A DNA stretch of 32,544 nucleotides from Puniceibacterium sp. (GTDB taxonomy: Bacteria > Pseudomonadota > Alphaproteobacteria > Rhodobacterales > Rhodobacteraceae), in NCBI GenBank assembly GCA_024636635.1, contig JAGXGV010000140.1:1-32544 (forward strand), written 5' to 3'. Positions 1 through 7,816 of this stretch are shown piece by piece; positions within the stretch are counted from its first letter, which is position 1, and each line of letters begins with the position of its first letter. Made by a program: the position numbers and the translations under genes. A model generated the notes under the pieces. That model did not search any database, was not told the origin of the DNA, and saw only the letters and a list, made by a program, of their open reading frames with translations.

Positions 1-303
1 GCCAGCCGCTGGAAGGTGTTCCGCTTCATCGAGCTTCCCAAGATGATGGGCGTGCTGATGATCGCGGTCCTGCTGCGCTTCATGGACAGTTTCATGATCT
101 ATACCGAGCCTTTTGTCGTCACCGGCGGCGGCCCGGGCAACGCCACGACCTTTCTGTCCATCGACCTGGTCAAGATGGCGCTGGGACAGTTCGACCTTGG
201 CCCCGCCGCCGCCTTCAGCCTGATGTATTTCCTTGTGATCATGTTGATTTCATGGGTGTTCTACACGGTGATGGTCAACCTCGACAAACGGGACGGAGCG
301 TAA
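1..303 (+). CDS. glpP: Glycerol ABC transporter permease, C-terminal part (GlpP-like)
   Basis: Open reading frame entering from the left edge, with no start in the window; about 100 C-terminal residues remain. It begins just after the EAA loop of a binding-protein-dependent permease (SRWKVFRFIELPKM), the cytoplasmic loop that docks on the ATPase. Two hydrophobic segments follow, around MMGVLMIAVLLRF and AFSLMYFLVIMLISWVFY, and the GGGPGNAT motif between them is typical of MalF/UgpA-type sugar permeases. The gene ends two bases before the next permease. Assignment as the glycerol permease GlpP is inferred from the downstream order permease, DUF2160 protein, binding protein, glycerol kinase, which matches the GlpSTPQUV glycerol system described in Rhizobium leguminosarum. 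The ATPase genes and any glpD/glpR would lie left of the window. Confidence 0.85.
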   Translation, partial: ASRWKVFRFIELPKMMGVLMIAVLLRFMDSFMIYTEPFVVTGGGPGNATTFLSIDLVKMALGQFDLGPAAAFSLMYFLVIMLISWVFYTVMVNLDKRDGA

Positions 304-305
304 CC

Positions 306-1172
<867 letters not shown>

Positions 1173-1177
1173 AGATC

Positions 1178-1504
1178 ATGAAAGCCCAATTTTTGCGTCG
1201 AAGCATCGCCTGCATTGCGCTTGCCGTTCTGCCTACACTGATCACCGCCCAGGCTGCCGAACCGTGGGAAGCCGGGTGCATGATCCGCGGTCTTGACCCG
1301 AATGGCGACGGGTTCCTGTCGATCCGGCGCGGTCCGGGTACGCAGCATCCAGAAGTGGCCCGGGCCCGAAATGATGACGCGCTCTTTCTCGATATGCGCA
1401 AGTGCAGGGGAAAATGGTGTTTCGCCGAAGGCGGCGTGATCGGGAAGCGCCAGACCAACGTCACAGGCTGGTTTTACACCGCCTGGTGTGAATTTTATCC
1501 CTGA
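1178..1504 (+). CDS. Small exported SH3-like domain protein inside the glycerol operon
   Basis: 108-residue protein with a clear Sec signal peptide: KAQFLRRS, a hydrophobic core, then cleavage near AQAAEP around residue 26. The mature part is about 80 residues and looks like a bacterial SH3 (SH3_3) fold, with the stretch DPNGDGFLSIRRGPGT followed by short strands and a C-terminal GWFYTAWCEF. The DPNGDG segment also resembles a calcium-binding loop. Four cysteines in the mature part could form disulfides, which suits a periplasmic location. It starts six bases after glpQ and ends 15 bases before the DUF2160 gene, so it is almost certainly co-transcribed with the transporter. I do not know a gene at this position in the characterised Rhizobium glp operon, and no function is assigned; a role in envelope binding is only a guess. 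Confidence 0.75.
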   Translation: MKAQFLRRSIACIALAVLPTLITAQAAEPWEAGCMIRGLDPNGDGFLSIRRGPGTQHPEVARARNDDALFLDMRKCRGKWCFAEGGVIGKRQTNVTGWFYTAWCEFYP

Positions 1505-1518
1505 ACGGAGGACACGAC

Positions 1519-1791
1519 ATGGCATGGATGGCATGGACCTGGCCAACGGCGGCCTTTTTCGGAGTGATCGCGCTGCTGCTGGTCACCTTCACCATACTCG
1601 CCCTCAAATTCCCTGAAACGCCCCGCACGGGCATCCTCAGGATCGAAACGACAAGGGGCGACCGCCTCTTCATCACCCTTCTGGGCTCGGCCTTTATCAA
1701 TCTGGCCTGGCTCGGGATCGTCGGCGCGAACCAACCTTATGCGCTGATCGTCTGCCTGATCTATGCCGTCGCGGTCTTTCGCTTCGTATAG
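1519..1791 (+). CDS. glpU: DUF2160 small membrane protein (GlpU-like)
   Basis: 90-residue integral membrane protein with about three hydrophobic segments (AAFFGVIALLLVTFTILAL; FITLLGSAFINLAWLGIVG; YALIVCLIYAVAVFRF). The cytoplasmic-type stretch between the first two contains a conserved-looking GILRIETTRGDRLF. It matches the DUF2160 proteins found between permease and binding-protein genes of alphaproteobacterial glycerol ABC operons, called GlpU in R. leguminosarum, where its exact job is not established. A strong GGAGG lies eight bases before the ATG. A role as an accessory membrane subunit is inferred from its fixed position. Confidence 0.85.
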   Translation: MAWMAWTWPTAAFFGVIALLLVTFTILALKFPETPRTGILRIETTRGDRLFITLLGSAFINLAWLGIVGANQPYALIVCLIYAVAVFRFV

Positions 1792-1864
1792 AAAAAACGG
1801 CGCATCCGGGGCGCGAGGAGATCTCGGATACTAAAAAGAACGGTTCAATAACGGGAGGAACCAA

Positions 1865-3586
1865 ATGAACCTCAATCTCAGATCCACCACGGCGCTTGCC
1901 GCGGCGCTGGCGTGTTTCGCCAGTCCGTCCTTTGCCGACATGGAGGCCGCGCAGGCCTTTCTGGACGCCGAAATCGGCGATATGTCCACGCTGACCCGCG
2001 AAGAACAAGAAACGGAAATGCAGTGGTTCATCGACGCCGCCGAGCCCTTTGCCGGCATGGATATCCGCGTCGTGTCGGAAACCATCACCACACATGAATA
2101 CGAATCCCGCGTACTGGCTGCGGAATTCAGCAAGATCACCGGGATCAACCTGACCCACGATCTGATCGGCGAAGGCGATGTTGTCGAAAAGCTGCAAACG
2201 CAGATGCAGTCGGGCGAAAATATCTATGACGCCTATGTCAACGATTCCGACCTGATCGGCACCCACTGGCGCTATCAGCAGGCGCGCAGCCTGACCGACT
2301 GGATGGCAAACGATGGCGCGGACGTGACCTTGCCCACGCTCGACCTCGAGGATTTCATCGGGTTGCAATTCACGACGGCCCCCGATGGTGAACTCTATCA
2401 GCTGCCCGACCAGCAGTTCGCGAACCTGTACTGGTTCCGGTACGACTGGTTCAACGACGACAAGAACAAGGCCGATTTCCGCGAGGCCTATGGCTATGAC
2501 CTTGGCGTGCCGGTCAACTGGTCCGCTTACGAGGATATCGCCGAGTTCTTTACCGGACGCGATCTGTCGCACATGGACGTGTCCGGCGAAGTCTATGGCA
2601 ACATGGACTACGGCAAGAAGGATCCCAGCCTGGGCTGGCGGTACACCGATGCGTGGATGTCCATGGCCGGTATGGGCGACGTGGGTGAACCCAACGGCCT
2701 GCCGGTCGATGAATGGGGCATCCGGGTGAATGAAAACTCGCAGCCCGTCGGTGCCTGCATGGCGCGCGGTGGCGCCACAAACTCGCCCGCTGCCGTCTAC
2801 GCCGTGGACAAGGCGGTGAAGTGGCTGCAGGAATATTCGCCCCCCGCGGCAATGGGTATGACCTTTTCCGAGGCCGGTCCGGTCCCCGGGCAGGGCAATG
2901 TCGCGCAGCAGATGTTCCTTTACACCACGTTCGTCGCGTCACTGGTCGATCCCGGCCTGCCGGTGATGAACGAGGATGGAACGCCGAAATGGCGCCTCGC
3001 CCCCAGCCCGCACGGCGCCTATTGGGAAGAGGGCATGAAGGTCGGTTATCAGGACGTGGGATCCTGGACGATCCTGAAATCGACGCCCGACGAGCGCGCC
3101 AAGGCGGCCTGGCTCTACGCCCAGTTCGTCACCTCCAAGACGGTGGACGTGAAAAAGTCGCACGAGGGTCTGACCTTCATCCGCGAATCCAGCATCCAGC
3201 ACGAATCGTTCACCGAGCGGGCGCCCAAGCTGGGCGGTCTGGTGGAATTCTACCGCTCGCCGGCCCGTATCCAGTGGTCGCCGACCGGGACGAACGTGCC
3301 CGACTACCCCAAGTTGGCACAGCTGTGGTGGCAGAACATCGGTGATGCCATGTCTGGCGCCAAGACGTCGCAGGACGCTCTGGATAAACTCTGCGCCGAC
3401 ATGGAATCGGTGATGGAGCGGCTGGAGCGCGCGGGCATTCAGGGTGATATCGGCCCGATGCTGAACGACGAGGAAAGCGCCGAATACTGGCTGGAACAGC
3501 CCGGCGCGCCCAAGCCCAAGCTGGAAGAGGAACGCGAAGAACCCCAGACCGTCAGCTATGACGAACTGATCGCGTCCTGGAAGTAG
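1865..3586 (+). CDS. glpV: Glycerol ABC transporter periplasmic binding protein (GlpV-like)
   Basis: 573-residue extracellular solute-binding protein. The N-terminus has a signal peptide (MNLNLRSTTALAAALACFAS, cleavage near SFADME, residue 24-25). The length exceeds that of typical sugar-binding proteins (about 420) and fits the large GlpV type. Typical family stretches include EFSKITGINLTHDLIGEGD and the aromatic-rich YQLPDQQFANLYWFRYDWF near residues 175-200, a likely ligand region by analogy. The C-terminal tail is acidic (PKLEEEREEPQ). A GGGAGGAA ribosome site lies just upstream. The 73-base spacer before it has only weak short dyads and no clear promoter, so it is probably transcribed with the permeases. 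A strong terminator directly follows. Confidence 0.9.
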   Translation: MNLNLRSTTALAAALACFASPSFADMEAAQAFLDAEIGDMSTLTREEQETEMQWFIDAAEPFAGMDIRVVSETITTHEYESRVLAAEFSKITGINLTHDLIGEGDVVEKLQTQMQSGENIYDAYVNDSDLIGTHWRYQQARSLTDWMANDGADVTLPTLDLEDFIGLQFTTAPDGELYQLPDQQFANLYWFRYDWFNDDKNKADFREAYGYDLGVPVNWSAYEDIAEFFTGRDLSHMDVSGEVYGNMDYGKKDPSLGWRYTDAWMSMAGMGDVGEPNGLPVDEWGIRVNENSQPVGACMARGGATNSPAAVYAVDKAVKWLQEYSPPAAMGMTFSEAGPVPGQGNVAQQMFLYTTFVASLVDPGLPVMNEDGTPKWRLAPSPHGAYWEEGMKVGYQDVGSWTILKSTPDERAKAAWLYAQFVTSKTVDVKKSHEGLTFIRESSIQHESFTERAPKLGGLVEFYRSPARIQWSPTGTNVPDYPKLAQLWWQNIGDAMSGAKTSQDALDKLCADMESVMERLERAGIQGDIGPMLNDEESAEYWLEQPGAPKPKLEEEREEPQTVSYDELIASWK

Positions 3587-3595
3587 GACACCACG

Positions 3596-3628
3596 GCCGG
3601 GGCCCCAGCTTGGGGCCCCGGCTTTTTT
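3596..3628 (+). terminator. Strong intrinsic terminator after glpV
   Basis: Perfect 12-base-pair GC-rich stem (3596-3607 pairing with 3611-3622), a three-base loop, and a run of six T. It lies ten bases after the glpV stop and 94 bases before glpK. It should end most transcripts of the transporter operon, or set the ratio of transporter to kinase by partial read-through. Confidence 0.95.
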
Positions 3629-3721
3629 GTGTTTAGCTTCTGCCGGACGGCCCGCGTGTTGTGTCGAATGGCCCACAAGGGACTGTTCCGCACAGGACGC
3701 AGACAACGAAAGGACAAGGCC

Positions 3722-5209
3722 ATGCGCTATATCCTAGCCATAGACCAGGGAACCACCTCCAGCCGGGCGATCCTGTTCGACGAAGACATGAAGGTCGCCG
3801 CAAGCGCGCAGGAAGAATTTGAACAGCATTATCCCGCCTCGGGCTGGATCGAACACGAGGTGTCCGATCTGTGGTCCACGGTCGCGGGCACCTGTCGGCA
3901 AGTGATCGAACGGGCCAGCATCTCTGCAACTGACATTGCCGGGATCGGAATTACCAACCAGCGTGAAACCACCATCGTCTGGGACAAGGACACCGGGCAG
4001 GCGATCCACAAGGCGATCGTCTGGCAGGACCGCCGCACATCCGACATCTGCGCCGAACTGCGCGATGCGGGTCACGAGGCAATGTTCACCGACCGCACCG
4101 GCCTGCTGCTTGATCCGTATTTCTCGGGGACGAAACTCAAGTGGATTCTCGACCATGTGGATGGCGCCCGCGAAAAGGCCCGCGAGGGCAAGCTGCTGTT
4201 CGGCACGGTGGACAGCTATCTGATCTGGAAACTGACCGGCGGGGCCGAGCATGTCACCGATGCCACCAATGCCGCGCGCACGCTGCTCTATGACATCCGC
4301 AAGGGGCGCTGGTCACAGACGATCTGCGATCTGTTCGACATTCCGATCCAGATGCTGCCGCAGGTCAAGGATTGTGCCGCCGATTTCGGCATGACCCGGC
4401 CTGATCTGTTCGGGCGCGAGATCCCCATTCTTGGCGTCGCCGGCGATCAGCAGGCGGCCACGCTGGGGCAGGCCTGTTTCAAACCCGGCATGCTGAAATC
4501 GACCTATGGCACGGGCTGTTTTGCGCTGCTCAACACCGGCGACACGCCGGTCACGTCAAAGAACCGCCTGCTGACCACCATCGCCTACCAGCTGGACGGC
4601 AAGCCGACCTATGCGCTGGAAGGGTCAATCTTTGTTGCCGGGGCCGTGGTGCAATGGCTGCGCGACGGGCTGAAGATCATCCGCGATGCGAAGGAAACGC
4701 AACCCCTGGCCGAGGGCGCGGATGAAAAGCAGAATGTCGTTCTGGTTCCGGCATTCACTGGCCTGGGTGCCCCCTACTGGAACGCCGAATGTCGCGGCGC
4801 GATCTTCGGTCTCACCCGCAACTCTGGCCCGAACGAATTTGCCAAGGCGGCACTGGAATCGGTCGGTTACCAGACTCGCGATCTGCTCGAGGCGATGCAT
4901 GCCGACTGGACGCCTGCAGGCGGCGACCAGACCCTGCGCGTCGATGGCGGCATGTCTGCCAGCGATTATGCGATGCAGTTCCTGTCGGACATCATCGGGG
5001 CGCCTGTGGATCGACCACAGGTGCTGGAAACCACGGCAATGGGCGCGGCCTGGCTTGCCGGGCAACGCGCCGGCGTGTACCCGGACATGGACGGATTTGC
5101 GCAGATGTGGCGGCTTGACCGCAGCTTTGATCCTGCCATGTCCGACGACGACCGCGCCACGAAATACGATGCCTGGAAGCGTGCCGTTTCCGCCGCCATG
5201 ACATTTTGA
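3722..5209 (+). CDS. glpK: Glycerol kinase
   Basis: 495-residue FGGY-family kinase that converts glycerol and ATP to sn-glycerol 3-phosphate in the cytoplasm. The N-terminal ATP/phosphate motif [15 protein letters not shown] is at residues 6-20. [12 protein letters not shown] and WQDRRT, which line the sugar pocket, follow. The central signature [13 protein letters not shown] and the C-terminal [16 protein letters not shown] are present. Length is normal for GlpK (about 500). The ATG at 3722 was preferred to an upstream in-frame GTG at 3629: the protein then begins exactly where homologues do, and GAAAGGACAAGG gives a ribosome site. It sits behind a strong terminator with no obvious sigma70 promoter in 3629-3721. 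fbp follows after 23 bases, so the two are probably one transcript. Confidence 0.97.
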   Translation: MRYILAIDQGTTSSRAILFDEDMKVAASAQEEFEQHYPASGWIEHEVSDLWSTVAGTCRQVIERASISATDIAGIGITNQRETTIVWDKDTGQAIHKAIVWQDRRTSDICAELRDAGHEAMFTDRTGLLLDPYFSGTKLKWILDHVDGAREKAREGKLLFGTVDSYLIWKLTGGAEHVTDATNAARTLLYDIRKGRWSQTICDLFDIPIQMLPQVKDCAADFGMTRPDLFGREIPILGVAGDQQAATLGQACFKPGMLKSTYGTGCFALLNTGDTPVTSKNRLLTTIAYQLDGKPTYALEGSIFVAGAVVQWLRDGLKIIRDAKETQPLAEGADEKQNVVLVPAFTGLGAPYWNAECRGAIFGLTRNSGPNEFAKAALESVGYQTRDLLEAMHADWTPAGGDQTLRVDGGMSASDYAMQFLSDIIGAPVDRPQVLETTAMGAAWLAGQRAGVYPDMDGFAQMWRLDRSFDPAMSDDDRATKYDAWKRAVSAAMTF

Positions 5210-5232
5210 ATGCTTGATCCGAAAGGCCGACC

Positions 5233-6216
5233 ATGACCGCCATCACCCTGCGCCGCCATCTGACCGATGCCGGTCATGACTCCGATCTGATCTTCCTGCT
5301 TGAAGATATCGCCAGCGCCTGTCGCGCCACCGCTTACGAGGTGCGCAACGGGCCGCTCAAGGGCAACCTTGGCGTCGCAGGCAGCACCAATGTGCAGGGC
5401 GAGGATCAGAAGCCGCTGGATATCATCGCCAACGATATCTTCGTGTCCACCTGCGCAAACTCGCCGCGCCTTGCCGCGCTGGTGTCCGAAGAGATCGAAG
5501 AGGTCGTCTGGCTGAAAGAGCCGAAAAAAGGCGATTACATGCTGTTCTTCGATCCGCTCGACGGGTCGTCGAACCTTGACACGAACCTGTCGGTCGGCAC
5601 GATCTTTTCCATCATGCAGGTTGAAATCGATGGCGACAGGAACGTGCTGCGAAAGGGCGCCGATCAGCTTGTTGCCGGCTATGCGCTTTACGGCCCGGCC
5701 ACGATGATGGTGCTGGCCGCGGGCAAGGGCGTGCAGGGATTCACGCTGCATCAGGGCACCGGCATCTTCCGGCTGACCCATCCGCTGATGTCCGTGGCGG
5801 AAACGACAACCGAATTCGCAATCAATGCCGCGCGTCGCCGGTTCTGGGACCAGCCGGTGCGCGATTACGTCGACGATTGTCTTGCAGGCAAGGACGGACC
5901 GCGAGGCAAGGATTACAATATGCGCTGGGTGGCGTCGATGGTTGCCGAGGTGCATCGCCTTCTGATGCGCGGCGGCGTGTTTCTCTATCCGCTGGATGAC
6001 AAGAACCGTGCCGAAGGGGGCAGGTTGCGCCTGCTCTACGAGGTCGCGCCGATGGCCAAGATCATCGAGGCTGCCGGGGGGCTCGGCTCGACCGGAACCG
6101 AACGTATCCTGGATCTGATACCGACCGAGCCGCACCAGCGTACTGCGACAATCCTGGGGTCGCGCGAAGAGGTGGAATTGCTTGAACGGATGCACAATCA
6201 GCCCACCGCGGACTGA
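5233..6216 (+). CDS. fbp: Class I fructose-1,6-bisphosphatase
   Basis: 327-residue enzyme that hydrolyses fructose 1,6-bisphosphate to fructose 6-phosphate, the irreversible step of gluconeogenesis. The metal-binding class I motif FFDPLDGSSNLD lies at residues 105-116. The acidic EEIEEVVW precedes it, and GRLRLLYEVAPMAKIIEAAGG, the substrate-binding and catalytic part, lies near the C-terminus. These motifs separate it from the class II enzyme GlpX, which might have been expected next to glpK. Position 23 bases after glpK suggests co-expression, so that glycerol carbon can go upward to hexose phosphate. No Calvin-cycle genes are seen beside it. All key residues appear intact. Confidence 0.95.
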   Translation: MTAITLRRHLTDAGHDSDLIFLLEDIASACRATAYEVRNGPLKGNLGVAGSTNVQGEDQKPLDIIANDIFVSTCANSPRLAALVSEEIEEVVWLKEPKKGDYMLFFDPLDGSSNLDTNLSVGTIFSIMQVEIDGDRNVLRKGADQLVAGYALYGPATMMVLAAGKGVQGFTLHQGTGIFRLTHPLMSVAETTTEFAINAARRRFWDQPVRDYVDDCLAGKDGPRGKDYNMRWVASMVAEVHRLLMRGGVFLYPLDDKNRAEGGRLRLLYEVAPMAKIIEAAGGLGSTGTERILDLIPTEPHQRTATILGSREEVELLERMHNQPTAD

Positions 6217-6325
6217 CGCCGGATCATCGGAACTGTGACCTTGGCGGCCGTCGGTTTACGGGTTTTCCGGACCGGGCGTCTGGTGGTTTGTGCACCGGCT
6301 GGCCCCGTCGCCCTTTCGGCGGCGA

Positions 6326-6350
6326 CGGCCCCGCGCGGAACGCGGGGCCG
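6326..6350. terminator. GC-rich hairpin between convergent fbp and atf
   Basis: Perfect 10-base-pair stem (6326-6335 with 6341-6350) and a five-base loop, between two convergent genes. A second, overlapping hairpin (CCGTCGCC pairing with GGCGACGG) lies just before it. There is no long T run on either strand, only CTTTC on the plus side. It probably ends transcription in both directions, perhaps inefficiently. Confidence 0.5.
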
Positions 6351-6358
6351 CTTTCGGC

Positions 6359-7729
6359 TTACCCGAGGACGGTCTTCACGGCGATGGCGGTCTTGTCCGC
6401 TACCTCGTCCGCCTCTGCGTGGGTCAGGCAGAACGGCGGCGCAAAGCCCAGTATATCGCCCTGCGGCATGGCCCGCGCGATGACACCCTGATCCAGCAGC
6501 GCCGCCGCAAGCTGCGGACCGACCTTTTCAGACGCGTCAAAGAATGTCCGGCTGTCGCGGTCCTTGACGAATTCGACGGCACACAGCATGCCGGTCCCGC
6601 GCACTTCGCCGACATGGGCGTGCGCGCCGACAGCTTCGGCCATGATCTTGTTCAGGTATGTGCCCACCTCGCCGGCGTTCTGCACCAGGTTCAGCTCGTC
6701 GATAAGGCGCAGGTTGGCAACCCCGGCGGCGGCCCCGATGGGATGCGCCGAATAGGTCCAGCCATGGCCGATCGCGCCGTTCTCGTCCGTGCCCTGTTCG
6801 AGCACTTTCCACATCTTTTCGCTGACGATGGAGCCGGACAGCGGCGCATAGGCGCTGGTCAGGCCCTTGGCGATGGTGATGAGGTCGGGCTTCAACCCAT
6901 AATGGTCCGATCCGAACATGCTGCCCAGACGGCCAAAGCCGGTCACGACCTCGTCCGCGATCAGCAGGATGTCGTGCTTTTCCAGAACCTTCTGGATCGC
7001 TTCCCAATACCCTTCGGGTGGCGGCACGATGCCCCCGGTGCCCAGCACAGGTTCGCCGATGAAGGCCGCGATTGTATCCGCGCCCTCATCCTCGATCATC
7101 TGCTCAAGCTCGGACACGCAATGCGCGACAAAATCAGCTTCGGTCATGGCAAGGTCGGGACGGCGGAAGTAATACGGTGCCTCGGTATGGATCACCTGGC
7201 TCAGCGGCAGGTCGAACTTGTTGTGAAACAGATGCAGACCGGTCAGCGACCCGGTCATCAGTCCCGAACCGTGATAGCCGCGCCAGCGCGAAATGATCTT
7301 TTTCTTCTCGGGACGACCGAGGATGTTGTTATAGTACCAGACCAGCTTGATGTTGGTTTCGTTCGCGTCCGAGCCTGACATGCCGAAATAGACTTTGGAC
7401 ATGTGGGCGGGCGCGCGCTCCATGATCATCTTCGCCAGGGTGATCGACGCCTCGGTGCCATGTCCGGCATAGGAATGGTAATAGGCCAGTTCCTTGGCCT
7501 GCGCCGCAATAGCCTCGGCGATGTCCTGGCGGCCATAGCCGACGTTGACGCAGTAAAGCCCGGCAAAGGCGTCCAGCAGGCGGTTGCCGTCGCGATCCTC
7601 GATATGGCAATTGGTGCCACCGGTGATGATACGCTGCGCGACATTCCCGCGCGCGAATTCTGCAAGATGTGTCGAGGGGTGGAAAAAGCTTTCGCGGTCC
7701 CACTGTTCCAGCAAATCGTTCTTCAGCAT
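6359..7729 (-). CDS. atf: Class III aminotransferase, probable diaminobutyrate/omega-amino acid transaminase of ectoine catabolism (Atf)
   Basis: 456-residue PLP-dependent aminotransferase. Visible are YFGMSGSDANETNIKL (phosphate-cofactor loop, about 114-129), WRGYHGS (149-155), the cofactor aspartate in LLIADEVVTGFGR (Asp259), and the Schiff-base lysine in TIAKG (Lys288). It resembles the SpuC/GABA/taurine-pyruvate group, and substrate cannot be read from sequence. Behind eutB-eutC-asnC-ssd it matches atf of Ruegeria pomeroyi, proposed to convert 2,4-diaminobutyrate to aspartate semialdehyde, which Ssd then oxidises. Alternatives are GABA, putrescine or hypotaurine transaminase. The start has AAGGA seven bases upstream. 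It is the last gene of the minus-strand run. Confidence 0.85.
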   Translation of the reverse strand: MLKNDLLEQWDRESFFHPSTHLAEFARGNVAQRIITGGTNCHIEDRDGNRLLDAFAGLYCVNVGYGRQDIAEAIAAQAKELAYYHSYAGHGTEASITLAKMIMERAPAHMSKVYFGMSGSDANETNIKLVWYYNNILGRPEKKKIISRWRGYHGSGLMTGSLTGLHLFHNKFDLPLSQVIHTEAPYYFRRPDLAMTEADFVAHCVSELEQMIEDEGADTIAAFIGEPVLGTGGIVPPPEGYWEAIQKVLEKHDILLIADEVVTGFGRLGSMFGSDHYGLKPDLITIAKGLTSAYAPLSGSIVSEKMWKVLEQGTDENGAIGHGWTYSAHPIGAAAGVANLRLIDELNLVQNAGEVGTYLNKIMAEAVGAHAHVGEVRGTGMLCAVEFVKDRDSRTFFDASEKVGPQLAAALLDQGVIARAMPQGDILGFAPPFCLTHAEADEVADKTAIAVKTVLG

Positions 7730-7763
7730 CTCGTGTCCTTTTCTGAAAGTTCCGGGGGATGCA

Positions 7764-7797
7764 GCGCCAAGAATTTTCGTACGAAAATTCTTGGCGC
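7764..7797. repeat. Perfect 34-base palindrome between ssd and atf
   Basis: Bases 7764-7780 and 7781-7797 are exact reverse complements with no unpaired centre (CGTACG at the middle, GCGCCAAG at the outer ends). It lies in the 87-base gap between the ssd stop and the atf start. In RNA it would fold as a long stem and could terminate, attenuate or protect ends; in DNA it could be a dimeric-protein site. A mostly A/T inner arm capped by G/C outside is unlike a normal terminator, and no T run follows on the minus strand. Confidence 0.9.
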
Positions 7798-7816
7798 CCG
7801 CACCCTGCGTTTGTGG

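Noticed and set aside
3629-3721. N-terminal extension of glycerol kinase from a GTG at 3629
   Set aside because: The extension begins at the end of the terminator and is absent from GlpK homologues; ATG 3722 has a ribosome site.
4966-6195. 409-codon minus-strand frame opposite glpK end and fbp
   Set aside because: Antisense shadow; both plus-strand genes show intact catalytic motifs.
5233-6216. GlpX, class II fructose-1,6-bisphosphatase, expected beside glpK
   Set aside because: DPLDGSSN and the C-terminal substrate region are those of class I Fbp.
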